Made by a program: the position numbers and the translations under genes
Assembly (NCBI GenBank): GCA_030442055.1
Contig: JAUJEB010000001.1
Location: 248,001 to 312,000, forward strand
Direction of reading: 5' to 3'
Length of the DNA stretch: 64,000 bases
From: Agaribacillus aureus
Lineage (GTDB): Bacteria; Bacteroidota; Bacteroidia; Cytophagales; Cyclobacteriaceae
Shown: one piece after another, positions 46,694-55,492 of the stretch
Position numbering within the stretch: position 1 is the stretch's first letter
Layout of the letters: every line of letters starts with the position of its first letter
Notes under the pieces: generated by a model
Seen by the model: the letters and a program-made list of their open reading frames with translations, nothing else
Told to the model about the DNA's origin: nothing
Databases searched by the model: none

Positions 46694-47116
46694 ATGAAAG
46701 ACGTAATTAAAAAAGAGTATCAGTACAGCCACAAAATTAACAGTGTATGGAATGCCATTTCCGATCCCGATGAAATCTCAGCGTGGTTTATCAAAGCGGA
46801 CTTCAAACCTGAAGTTGGTTACAAGTATACCTTCACGCACGAACAAACCACCATCAATGGTGAAGTAATTGAAGCTAATCCGGTACATAAGCTGGTCTAC
46901 ACGTGGATCGTTGTGGGCACGGGCGTTGAAACAACCGTATCGTGGCAGCTTCAGGAAAATGAACAAGGAACCCTGCTAACGCTGGAACATTCCGGGATTT
47001 CCAACTACCCTACCGAAGACATGGCCGCTATCATGTTCACAAACTTCTCGGGCGGATGGGACGCTTGTATTACTAATCTGGACAAATTCCTAAAGGAGTC
47101 AACACATGCCTCATAA
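46694..47116 (+). CDS. SRPBCC (AHSA1-like) domain protein
   Basis: This 140-residue cytoplasmic protein has the START/Bet v1-like AHSA1 fold: an opening strand IKKEYQYSHKINSVWNAISDPDEISAWF, a strand series FTHEQTTINGEVIEANPVHKLVYTW, and a long C-terminal helix MAAIMFTNFSGGWDACITNLDKFLKE. Such proteins bind hydrophobic ligands. A tandem arrangement of SRPBCC and ArsR genes is common, and here the stop overlaps the arsR start by 11 bp. It is the first gene of a three-gene operon under the paired operators at 46606-46666. Confidence 0.85.
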   Translation: MKDVIKKEYQYSHKINSVWNAISDPDEISAWFIKADFKPEVGYKYTFTHEQTTINGEVIEANPVHKLVYTWIVVGTGVETTVSWQLQENEQGTLLTLEHSGISNYPTEDMAAIMFTNFSGGWDACITNLDKFLKESTHAS

Positions 47117-47432
47117 CTTAAATAAAATCTTTAAATCAATTGCAGATCCAACGAGGCGTGAGATATTTCACCTGCTTGTATTGGCCAGTTCAGCCCTTTC
47201 TATCACACAGATTTCTCAACATTTTGAAATCAGTCGCCAGGGTATCACCAAGCATATCAGAATGCTACGCGATGCAGGCCTGATCGACATGACGGAGAAA
47301 GGGCGTGAACATTTCTGCCTGGCCAATGTAAAGCCCTTGAAAGCCATACAAGATTGGGTGCAACTCTACGAACGCTTTTGGGATAATAAGCTTAAAAGTC
47401 TTGGAGATCATCTGGATCAGAAAAACAAGTAA
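47106..47432 (+). CDS. ArsR/SmtB-family transcriptional regulator
   Basis: The 108-residue winged-helix protein has the ArsR signature SIADPTRREIFHLL and the recognition helix ISRQGITKHIRMLRDAGLI, followed by a wing ending in FCLANVKPLKAIQDW. No Cys-Val-Cys type metal site is present, so it is not a classical arsenic or zinc sensor. The gene overlaps the SRPBCC gene, and the operon promoter carries two dyads. It is therefore likely an autorepressor responding to an organic ligand, although the ligand is unknown. Confidence 0.9.
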   Translation: MPHNLNKIFKSIADPTRREIFHLLVLASSALSITQISQHFEISRQGITKHIRMLRDAGLIDMTEKGREHFCLANVKPLKAIQDWVQLYERFWDNKLKSLGDHLDQKNK

Positions 47433-47453
47433 TTATCATTAATTAAAGAAATC

Positions 47454-48068
47454 ATGAATAAGATACTATCATTGTTTATCGCGGCAGCGTGCCTGCTCGT
47501 AAGCTATCATGCCAGTGCCCAAACCGGGCTGACCGACTCAGACCGGGATTTCGCTTTCAACCATCTGAAGCAATCGCAAAAGAAACTTCAGAAAGTGGTG
47601 AAAGGCCTTAGTGACACGCAGCTTAACTTCAAGGCCAGTCCGGAATCCTGGTCTATTGCAGAATGCGTTGAACACATGGCCATTTCAGAGTCAGTCATAT
47701 TTAGTTTTATCGAGGGTAGTCTGAAGACCGCCGCCGACCCTTCCCTGAGAAGCGAGGTAAAGATGACTGATGAACAAATAATTCAATTGACTACCGACCG
47801 GTCAACCAAGGTCCAAACAAGGGAGGTATTTGAACCTAAGCATAGTTTCGGATCTTTCCAGGGTGCGTTAGATGAATTCAACAACCGGCGTAAAAGCAGT
47901 TTAAAGTATGTAAAATCTACTAAGGACGATCTGAGAAATCACTACTTTGACTTTCCTTTTGGAAAAGCCGATAGCTTCCAGGTGCTGCTATTTATGTCTG
48001 GGCATAGCATCAGGCATATAAAGCAAATTGAGGAAATATTGGCTACACCAACATTTCCTTCTTCTTAA
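47454..48068 (+). CDS. Exported DinB-superfamily protein
   Basis: The 204-residue product has a Sec signal (ILSLFIAAACLLVSYHASA) and a DinB four-helix bundle. Metal-ligand candidates are His in SIAECVEHMAISE and in MSGHSIRHIKQIEEI. It is the last gene of the SRPBCC-ArsR operon, starting 21 bp after arsR, and is followed by a strong terminator at 48092-48134. It is related to the lipoproteins at 33180 and 61317. Location outside the cytoplasm and regulation by ArsR suggest a stress-response or detoxification role, which is inference. Confidence 0.85.
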   Translation: MNKILSLFIAAACLLVSYHASAQTGLTDSDRDFAFNHLKQSQKKLQKVVKGLSDTQLNFKASPESWSIAECVEHMAISESVIFSFIEGSLKTAADPSLRSEVKMTDEQIIQLTTDRSTKVQTREVFEPKHSFGSFQGALDEFNNRRKSSLKYVKSTKDDLRNHYFDFPFGKADSFQVLLFMSGHSIRHIKQIEEILATPTFPSS

Positions 48069-48091
48069 TTCCTCAGTAACTTGAAATCTGT

Positions 48092-48134
48092 GAGGGCGTA
48101 CCGGTTAACTACCGGACGCCCTCACTTTGTTTTA
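48092..48134 (+). terminator. Terminator of the ArsR operon
   Basis: The outer stem GAGGGCGT pairs with ACGCCCTC and the inner stem CCGGT with ACCGG around TAACT, with a one-base bulge. A T-rich tract ACTTTGTTTT follows. It starts 24 bp after the stop. Confidence 0.8.
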
Positions 48135-49449
48135 AAGATATGGTCATTATAAATTCACTTCGGCAAGAACCTGCCTTTGAAAATGCTACCATCATATCAA
48201 GCTTATTCCGGCAAATAGAATTTCCTACAACTAACAGTCGGCATAGTGACGGGACCGATCGCTACCTAGCCTTCCTGTTCCACCAGGACATCATCTGACA
48301 TTCCTTCCAAAACCCGGCTGCCGCAATTCACCATTTCAAGGACTATCATCGACGCTTTAAACGGCGCCAACAAAAGTGATATACTTAAACATTAACTTGG
48401 AAAAATACAATCGCGAATGCCTCTCGAAAATTGGCGAAAAATCTAGCTTCCTCTCAAAAACATATAAATTAAAGGATATGTACAATTATTCATTCACCCT
48501 CAAAATAATTTGTCAGCGGATAAAGATTAAATTATTATTAATAACATACAATATACTATACATCGTATAGTGTCTTATTATTTTCCATTAATTTCTCATC
48601 AAGCTGTTACAATGTCTTTATTCCTAACCTCCCGGTCATTTGTCGGGCGAAAGTGTGGTATAATTCCACACTTTGTCCAACCCAAAAATATACCCACCGA
48701 CCGTTACCCTAAAGTCATTTTTTTGATAACCCCATTAACGTGCTAAAAACTAATGTTTTAAGATTTAACGATGTCCTGGTTGAAACAGGAGATTCAATAC
48801 CACAAACTGTGGAATATATATCCAGACCGTTAGTCGTTGAGCGGTGTACTATTGCCTGGAATTTGAGTTGCATGGTGGGTAAACCCCGCAAAGACTACAC
48901 ATATACTCGCAGCAAGATGCCATCATGTTTGCCTCCAAACCTCAATAATCCATTCATTTCCCCGTATTATGTTACACTATATTTTCTATAAAAGAACTGC
49001 TGACGATTGATTATTTCCGCATTTTATTATTACATTTGGGACGTCGTTTAGACATGGTAAAAACAACTCGACCCGAGGCCTAAGTTAGATCATCAAAAGT
49101 TTAGCCTGTATCTGGAAAACTTTTATTTGCGTCTTTCCAGAATAAGCATTAAAACGTAATGCTACTGTGTTATAAGAAGATTTTTTTTGTAGCGCCAATC
49201 CCACGAGCTGGGTGAATGGCAGTTTAAAAAAACAAAATTATTATTTAACCATTCGGGACAATGAGTCGCCGCTTTGTTCCGAATACTAAAACAAGTGATC
49301 TTCAACATTTCTGTTTCACATCTGACGCTTCAGGTAATGCAATAGAAACATCTCTGGTCCATGTTTAAAGGTAATTGGGAACCTTGTCATTGGGCATCTA
49401 ACGGAGATACGTTGAGGTCCGCGAGTTGAAGTTAAGAGAGATTACAGCC
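48135..49449. other. Long gene-poor region before the giant surface protein gene
   Basis: About 1.3 kb contain only short frames with no recognisable domain. Two perfect inverted repeats stand out. AAAGTGTGG and CCACACTTT around TATAATT lie at 48650-48674, and AGCATTA and TAATGCT lie at 49145-49163. The region may hold a long leader, a decayed gene or a regulatory RNA, but I cannot identify any of these. Confidence 0.45.
48650..48674. repeat. Perfect 9-bp inverted repeat with TATAATT spacer
   Basis: AAAGTGTGG and CCACACTTT flank TATAATT. There is no T-run on either side, so it is more likely an operator or recognition site than a terminator. Confidence 0.5.
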
Positions 49450-52400
49450 ATGATGAAAAAAATTACACTAACAACACTTTTTTTGTTCTTCCTTTATTTT
49501 ATTACGCTCGGTAAGGTTTATTATACCTCTCCTACTGGTACCGAGACAGTTTTAAGTAAAGTTACCCGTGATAACCCAGCCGACTGGCGCCACATCACTC
49601 AAGGTGAGATGGCCAGGCAACTGCAATGCGGAGACAGTGTCTTACTGCGATGGGATCAGGGGATTTATACCGAAGGTACCAGAATTTACGCTTCGGGATG
49701 TAGTGATACTTATGCAGGAGCTATTCACTATTTAAGTGAACCCGGAGGGTTTGCTATTTTCAGAATTGAAAAATATCCGCAGAATAATTCCAGGCACATC
49801 GACAGAAAATTAAATCCGGATGGGATTGTCGTCGGTGGTGAAGTTCATTGGAAAACCTCTAATAGAAGCGACCCCGTTTCAGGATGGAACACCAAAGGGG
49901 CCGACCAGTCGGAGGTAGGAAGATACGTTTGGATCCGTGAAATAATTATGCAGGGCAACTTCGGGAAAAGCTTTCCTAAAAGAGACCTGGGAAGTATGAA
50001 TATGCCCTACGGATCTACAGGAGCCAGAGACCCCGGAACTATCGCCGGTAGCCAGAATTATGATAATATGACCGGACTTATCAGCCTCAGGGCTTATGGC
50101 GGTCGATTGATCAATTGTATTTTCTGGAATTTGGGGCACAGTGGTATAGGTGTTAATTCCGGGTTAAGAACAGGCAACGCTACCTTCTACGGAAACGTCC
50201 TTACCAACATCGGTCATAGTGGCCCTAACAAGGACCGCTTTCATTCCGTTTACCAGCAATGGCAATCCAATAACAAGGGTCGTTTGATCCATAAACATAG
50301 TATTATACAGTTTTCGGCTGAGGAGCAACTACAATTATGGGCTCAAAGCGGGATTGATCCTGTTACCGGGGAAAGTAAAGTCGACAAAGTTGACCTGATT
50401 GAAAACGTACTCATTAACGGAGGAACCCTCAGCGGTAAAAACCACCCTCACAGGGTTGCAAGTAACTCCAAGATCGGGGGATATTCTTATGACAATGACA
50501 TCAGGTTAATTGGAAATATCAGCTGGCATGACCAGGGTGGAAGTAGCTGGCAAAGTGGTTACTCCTTAAACCTGACCAATGAGCGCAGAAATTTCTATTT
50601 CAAAGATAATCTATTGGTGGGAAGTGGTGCCACATTCAGAAATATCAAGAGTATTAAAGAGGTGTCAAGTAACACTTTTGTGGCCCTGGACGGAAAGCAG
50701 ATAAGCTTTGAAGTCAATGTCAACCATGAAGGTGAAGCCTTGTCAGGAGCCCGCAAATGGAATAATAATTCCTTTTATGGTGGTGGTAACGTTCACTACT
50801 CCAGGTGGGATCATGATCAGGCGCGAAGGTCGTACGATAAAATCAGTTTTAAAGCCTGGCAAAATAAAGGTTTTGACAAAAACAGTAGCTATTCGGAAGA
50901 ATATCCGGGTGATATGATCAAGTATTTCTCCAACGAGTATCTGCAATATTATGACACAGACTGGAGAGGCCATGTAGTAGTACTTAATTTTTCCGGCCAA
51001 AACAAGAAATATATTGATGTCAGTAAATTCGGACTCAACGAAGGAGACAAATTCCGGATCATTGATGTTCAGAATATAGCCGGTGATTTAACCAGCAAAT
51101 ACCTGTATGAAGGCCTTTACAGCGGTTCCAATGGATTTGTTGAAATTGATATGATCAACCACAACAACAACAATGTGGTAAAAGATCCTACCGGAGAGAT
51201 GGTTGGACCAGTAGGTACTGATAAAAGGTTTGGCACTTATTTAGTCGTAAGGGTAGAGAGAGGTAGTCAAAAAGCCAATGAGGCGCCTGTGGCGGATGCC
51301 GGGGAGGATCAAAAAATAACACTTCCTAAAAATGACATTGTTATCGATGCTTCTGCCAGTAAGGATCCCGACGGAGATATTACAGCGTATTCCTGCGAGA
51401 AGGCTTCCGGCCCTGACAGCTTTAAAATAGACGACAGTGACACAGATCAACCTAAGATCAGCGAGTTGGCTGAAGGTGTCTATACATTTAAAGTCACAGT
51501 AACTGATAACAACGGTGCTTCGGCATCGGATGAGGTAAAAATCACGGTTGACCCGGGCGAACCGGAAAACCAGGATCCTACCGCCGATGCAGGTGCTAAT
51601 AAAACCCTCACCCTGCCCAACAACACTATCATACTCGATGGCTCGGGCAGCGATGATAGCGACGGTGATATTGAAAAGTATGAGTGGGAAAAATTGAGTG
51701 GCCCCTCTCCTATCGATATAGACGGAGAAGACACACACCAGCTGGTATTGTCTGATCTGAAAGAAGGTTCCTACAAATTCAAGCTAACGGTGACCGACGA
51801 TCGGGGAGGCACTTCCAGCGATGAGGTTACGCTGACGGTTAAACCGGAAGAAATACCGGATAATCAGAATCCTACCGCCGACGCAGGTCCTAATAAAACC
51901 ATTACCTTGCCCAACAACACAATCATACTCGATGGCTCTGACAGCGATGATGGAGACGGTAATATTAAAAAGTATGAGTGGGAAAAATTGAGTGGCCCCT
52001 CTCCTATCGATATAGACGGAGAAGACACACACCAGCTGGTATTGTCTGATCTGAAAGAAGGTTCCTACAAATTCAAGCTGACGGTGACCGACGATCGGGG
52101 AGGCACTTCCAGTGATGAGGTTGCGCTGACGGTTAAACCAGAGGAAATACCGGATCAAGGTCAGCCAGGCAATGAAGACCCCGTACAGGAGCCTAGCCAA
52201 AAGACGATCAGTTTTACCCTGATCAATGCGGATACCGACAAACCAATAGCAGCTTTTGATCCCATTCCCGAGCAAGCCGTGATCAACCTCCATGATCTAC
52301 CAACTAAAAATCTAAACATCCGGGCCAACACTGACCCGTTGAAAGTAGGCAGCGTTATGTTCTCCTACGACGGCAAGGAAAACTTCCATACTGAAAATGT

Positions 52401-53730
52401 AACGCCTTTTGCGTTGTACAGCGATAATAACGGCAACTACAAGGCATGGACACCGAACACTGGCGATCATACGGTAACCGCCACCCCTTTCTCAGGAAAA
52501 AATCGCACCGGGGAAAAAGGTCAGGTATTAACGATAAATTTCGTTGTAATTGATGAAGCGCCTCCTGCTGAAGAGGAACCTGTTGAAGAAGAGCCTGAGG
52601 AGGAACCGGAAGAGGAAGAGGAACCTGAGGAAGAAGAAGAGCCACAGAATCCTGGGGCCGGTGAAGATCCGGAGCCCGCTCATAAGGTAGTCAGCTTTAC
52701 TTTAATAAATGCCGATACCGACAAGCCTATTGCTGCTTTTGATCCTATTCCTGAGCAGGCGGAGATTAATCTGTATGATTTACCAACAAAAAACCTGAAC
52801 ATCCGGGCCAATACAAATTCTTCACCGGTAGGAAGCGTGATGTTCTCCTATGGCGGTAAAGAGAATTTCAGAACTGAAAATGTGACACCATTTGCACTGT
52901 ACAGTGATAACAATGGAAATTATCAGGCCTGGAAGCCTAACACCGGAAATCATACCGTTGTGGCCACACCTTTCTCAGCAAAGAATCGAGGTGGAGAAAA
53001 GGGCAGTGCGTTGACTTTGAATTTCACAGTCATTGATAAAGCCCCACCTGCCGAAGAGGAGCCTGTAGAAGAGCCCGAGGTGGAAGAACCGGCTCACAAA
53101 GTGGTTAGCTTTACTTTGATTAACGCAGACACCGATAAGCCTATCGCCGCTTACGATCCTATTCCGGAAGGAAGCACTATTAACTTACAGGCACTTCCTA
53201 CTTTGAACTTAAATATCCGGGCCAATACAGATCCTTATAAAGTGGGTAGTGTTATGTTTTCTTACGATGATAAGCTCAATTTTAGGACTGAAAATGTGGT
53301 ACCTTACGCCTTAAACAGTGATAATAATGGTGACTATTTAGCGTGGAGACCTACTTTGGGAAGCCATACTGTCACTGCCACGCCTTATTCACATAAAAAT
53401 AGAGGTGGAGAAGTTGGCAAGCCGCTGGCTTTGAACTTCACGATAGAATCATTTATACCCTCTGGTGCCAAATCAAGTGAAATCAGGAAGTATATGATCT
53501 ATCCCAATCCAAACAAAGGCGTATTCGATCTGGAGCCTGTCAATAAAGACATCAAAATAATATCCGTTGCCATCTATGACTCTTTCGGCAACAAGGTTTA
53601 TGAGAAAGATTATAACAAATATTTTGATGTTGAGCACTTTGCCCTTGGACTGGTAAAAAGTGGATTGTACAAATTTATTATTACTACTGAAAAATCCGTC
53701 GACTACCAGACCATGATTGTTGAGTTTTGA
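49450..53730 (+). CDS. Giant modular surface protein: beta-helix, PKD repeats, T9SS domain
   Basis: Translation is placed at ATG 49450 (MMKKITLTT, Sec signal). A TTG extension to 49426 is rejected. Residues of about 20-420 form a right-handed beta-helix with repeated short strands (VGGEVHW, LISLRAYGG, LIENVLINGG), as in pectate-lyase-like proteins. Three PKD/REJ-like domains (ADAGEDQ, ADAGANK, ADAGPNK) follow near 610-905. Then come three copies of a domain beginning S-F-T-L-I-N-A-D-T-D-K-P-I, separated by acidic Glu/Pro linkers. The C-terminus is a type IX sorting domain (YPNPNKGVF...). It is probably a cell-surface polysaccharide-binding or lyase-like protein. No lyase catalytic residues can be assigned. 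Confidence 0.85.
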   Translation: MMKKITLTTLFLFFLYFITLGKVYYTSPTGTETVLSKVTRDNPADWRHITQGEMARQLQCGDSVLLRWDQGIYTEGTRIYASGCSDTYAGAIHYLSEPGGFAIFRIEKYPQNNSRHIDRKLNPDGIVVGGEVHWKTSNRSDPVSGWNTKGADQSEVGRYVWIREIIMQGNFGKSFPKRDLGSMNMPYGSTGARDPGTIAGSQNYDNMTGLISLRAYGGRLINCIFWNLGHSGIGVNSGLRTGNATFYGNVLTNIGHSGPNKDRFHSVYQQWQSNNKGRLIHKHSIIQFSAEEQLQLWAQSGIDPVTGESKVDKVDLIENVLINGGTLSGKNHPHRVASNSKIGGYSYDNDIRLIGNISWHDQGGSSWQSGYSLNLTNERRNFYFKDNLLVGSGATFRNIKSIKEVSSNTFVALDGKQISFEVNVNHEGEALSGARKWNNNSFYGGGNVHYSRWDHDQARRSYDKISFKAWQNKGFDKNSSYSEEYPGDMIKYFSNEYLQYYDTDWRGHVVVLNFSGQNKKYIDVSKFGLNEGDKFRIIDVQNIAGDLTSKYLYEGLYSGSNGFVEIDMINHNNNNVVKDPTGEMVGPVGTDKRFGTYLVVRVERGSQKANEAPVADAGEDQKITLPKNDIVIDASASKDPDGDITAYSCEKASGPDSFKIDDSDTDQPKISELAEGVYTFKVTVTDNNGASASDEVKITVDPGEPENQDPTADAGANKTLTLPNNTIILDGSGSDDSDGDIEKYEWEKLSGPSPIDIDGEDTHQLVLSDLKEGSYKFKLTVTDDRGGTSSDEVTLTVKPEEIPDNQNPTADAGPNKTITLPNNTIILDGSDSDDGDGNIKKYEWEKLSGPSPIDIDGEDTHQLVLSDLKEGSYKFKLTVTDDRGGTSSDEVALTVKPEEIPDQGQPGNEDPVQEPSQKTISFTLINADTDKPIAAFDPIPEQAVINLHDLPTKNLNIRANTDPLKVGSVMFSYDGKENFHTENVTPFALYSDNNGNYKAWTPNTGDHTVTATPFSGKNRTGEKGQVLTINFVVIDEAPPAEEEPVEEEPEEEPEEEEEPEEEEEPQNPGAGEDPEPAHKVVSFTLINADTDKPIAAFDPIPEQAEINLYDLPTKNLNIRANTNSSPVGSVMFSYGGKENFRTENVTPFALYSDNNGNYQAWKPNTGNHTVVATPFSAKNRGGEKGSALTLNFTVIDKAPPAEEEPVEEPEVEEPAHKVVSFTLINADTDKPIAAYDPIPEGSTINLQALPTLNLNIRANTDPYKVGSVMFSYDDKLNFRTENVVPYALNSDNNGDYLAWRPTLGSHTVTATPYSHKNRGGEVGKPLALNFTIESFIPSGAKSSEIRKYMIYPNPNKGVFDLEPVNKDIKIISVAIYDSFGNKVYEKDYNKYFDVEHFALGLVKSGLYKFIITTEKSVDYQTMIVEF
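51587..52140 (+). repeat. Near-identical tandem PKD coding repeats
   Basis: Two successive PKD repeats are 294 bp apart (98 codons). They are identical over 51674-51785 and 51968-52079, with only scattered differences on either side. Such identity at third codon positions indicates a recent duplication or gene conversion. Confidence 0.85.
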
Positions 53731-53758
53731 TAATAATTCTAATATAAAAATTCTCTAT

Positions 53759-53793
53759 AAGACACCTTGTTTGATCGCAAGGTGTCTTTTTTT
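53759..53793 (+). terminator. Terminator after the giant surface protein gene
   Basis: A perfect 11-bp stem pairs AAGACACCTTG (53759-53769) with CAAGGTGTCTT (53778-53788), followed by TTTTT. Confidence 0.92.
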
Positions 53794-53831
53794 GTCTTCG
53801 TAGCGGTCTGACCTCTAATCCCGGTAAGGGA

Positions 53832-54740
53832 TCAGTCGTATTTACATGAATCGTTATTTGACTTCACGTAATAAGATTTGTAATTGCTGGCAGCGGGATC
53901 CGTGCACCCTTCCAGGTTAAGCAATTCCACCTTTCTGAAACCAATGGGATGACTTTCTGCCTGCAAAGCGATATAACCGGCTGAAAGCAACTCTCCCTCC
54001 CTCGCTTCCCAGGCTTCTCTTTTTGTTATGCCAAACTGTTCCCAATCTTTGCCATTCATCCCTTTGCTGATAAATGCGCCACCAATCTGCGGCTTTTCAT
54101 AACTTAATACCACCTCATCATCAATAACATGTTGAATCACTGAATCACCCAATACAAGCATTTCCACTGTAACCCACTGATCTCCGTGATAGGTCTTTGA
54201 GGTAGAGTTAATGCAGTGCTGCGTATTTAATTCGCCTGCCATTTCAACTACTGTCCCGGGTGTGCAAACATTGCAGGTGGTACGTTTTTTAGTTCCTAAT
54301 CCCCCCAGCAATTGTAATTCAATGGATACGGGAAAACCCTGATCGAGCTCCACGCTGGCAGCGGATTGTGAATGCACCATCACACCGCTATTACGCACAT
54401 TCCAGGAGGCGCCCCCCGGCAATTGCTCCCCTGTAAACCTATACTCCACTCTCAATTTGTAATAAGCATATGGTTTTTGATAATATAAATGTCCAAACTC
54501 GTCATTGAAACGCTCATATTCATCATAGTTAACTTCTAACACACCGTCCTTAACAATAAAAGTATTCTTGAAATTCTCATTTAATGGAGATCCTGCAATT
54601 TTAATATCCCAGCCGGTTAAATCTTTACCGTTAAATAACGCCAGCCATTCTTCGGTTTCCCGATTGGACTGGGCATGTGCAGGGTACGCGAATATTGTTG
54701 ATAGCGAAAAAATAATTACTAATAAGCTGTAATGTTTCAT
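53832..54740 (-). CDS. DUF1080 (3-keto-disaccharide hydrolase-like) secreted protein
   Basis: This 302-residue protein has a Sec signal (LLVIIFSLSTIFAYPAHA) and a jelly-roll domain of the DUF1080 type: WLALFNGKDLTGWD, a strand YYKLRVEYRF, NSGVMVHSQ and SIELQLLGG. A short C-terminal EGCTDPAASNYKSYY segment resembles the CTDP-x-A-x-N-Y motif seen at the ends of Bacteroidota exported proteins. DUF1080 proteins include enzymes that cleave 3-keto-disaccharides, products of periplasmic glucoside oxidation. The partner oxidoreductase is not nearby, but a Gfo/Idh/MocA enzyme lies at 5106. Function is by family. Confidence 0.85.
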   Translation of the reverse strand: MKHYSLLVIIFSLSTIFAYPAHAQSNRETEEWLALFNGKDLTGWDIKIAGSPLNENFKNTFIVKDGVLEVNYDEYERFNDEFGHLYYQKPYAYYKLRVEYRFTGEQLPGGASWNVRNSGVMVHSQSAASVELDQGFPVSIELQLLGGLGTKKRTTCNVCTPGTVVEMAGELNTQHCINSTSKTYHGDQWVTVEMLVLGDSVIQHVIDDEVVLSYEKPQIGGAFISKGMNGKDWEQFGITKREAWEAREGELLSAGYIALQAESHPIGFRKVELLNLEGCTDPAASNYKSYYVKSNNDSCKYD

Positions 54741-54906
54741 TTATGTGTTGGTTTTTGATAGATCATATTTTACACTGTTAAGTTACAATTTTTCTCCACC
54801 TAAGCATTTAACCACCCTAATTTAAAAGAAGAATCCACCGTAAAATCACTTTAAACAGCCATTTCCTATCTTCAAAACCAAGGTATATCCTGGCCATATA
54901 TCGCGG

Positions 54907-54946
54907 TGACGAAAGTCATTTCACCAACTGACCACCATCATATTTG
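54907..54946 (+). promoter_or_regulatory. nos operon promoter with Crp/Fnr-type dyad
   Basis: TGAC-GAAA-GTCA at 54907-54918 is a perfect dyad with the TGA-N6-TCA core. CATATTTG at 54939-54946 matches TAnnTTTG with one mismatch. The dyad centre is 33.5 bp from the downstream end of the -7 box, close to the 35.5 bp seen at the nap promoter. The first gene starts at 54995. Confidence 0.55.
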
Positions 54947-54994
54947 GCTAACAACCGTTAGCCTACCTTTACTACAGTACATCAAAGAAAAGCT

Positions 54995-55471
54995 ATGATA
55001 AAACGCCTGAAAATCACTTTTTTATGCGGTTTCGCCCTGTTTTCGTCCTTTTGCGGCGGACCATCTTCCACCAACAGCGAGACTAAATCCAAGCCAAAAT
55101 CTATGGTAGAAACAGCCGAAGAGCCCGAAGACCCAATGGCTAATAAAGGGATAGGACCGGTATCGGAAGTGACCCTGGGTGCAGAAATTGATGAGGCCAT
55201 GGCTGCGGAAGGGAAAAGCATTTTCGAAACAATGTGCGCTGCCTGCCATAAAATAGATGAAAAGTTTATAGGTCCTTCACCAAAAGGGATTTTAAAACGG
55301 CGGTCTCCGGAATGGGTTATGAACATGATATTGAATCCCGAGCAGATGATAAAAGAGGACCCGGTCGCAAAGGCATTATTCATCGAATTCAATATGTCTC
55401 CAATGGCCAATCAAAACCTGACAGAGGACCAGGCCCGCAAAGTTTTAGAATATTTTAGAACACTGGAATAG
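54995..55471 (+). CDS. Monoheme cytochrome c lipoprotein of the nos operon
   Basis: The 158-residue protein has a lipoprotein-like signal (FSSFCGGPSS), a Pro/Glu-rich linker, and one class I cytochrome c domain. CAACH lies at about 83-87, and a Met axial ligand candidate is in FNMSPMAN. It ends 21 bp before nosZ and shares the promoter at 54907-54946. Small c-type cytochromes at this position carry electrons to NosZ in the clade II nos clusters of Bacteroidota. The donor role is inferred from context. Confidence 0.9.
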   Translation: MIKRLKITFLCGFALFSSFCGGPSSTNSETKSKPKSMVETAEEPEDPMANKGIGPVSEVTLGAEIDEAMAAEGKSIFETMCAACHKIDEKFIGPSPKGILKRRSPEWVMNMILNPEQMIKEDPVAKALFIEFNMSPMANQNLTEDQARKVLEYFRTLE

Positions 55472-55492
55472 TTAATTCAAAAAATTACTACC

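Noticed and set aside
48376-48991. Short frames in the gene-poor region before the surface protein
   Set aside because: They are AT-rich, not conserved in any way I recognise, and lack promoters with perfect -7 boxes.
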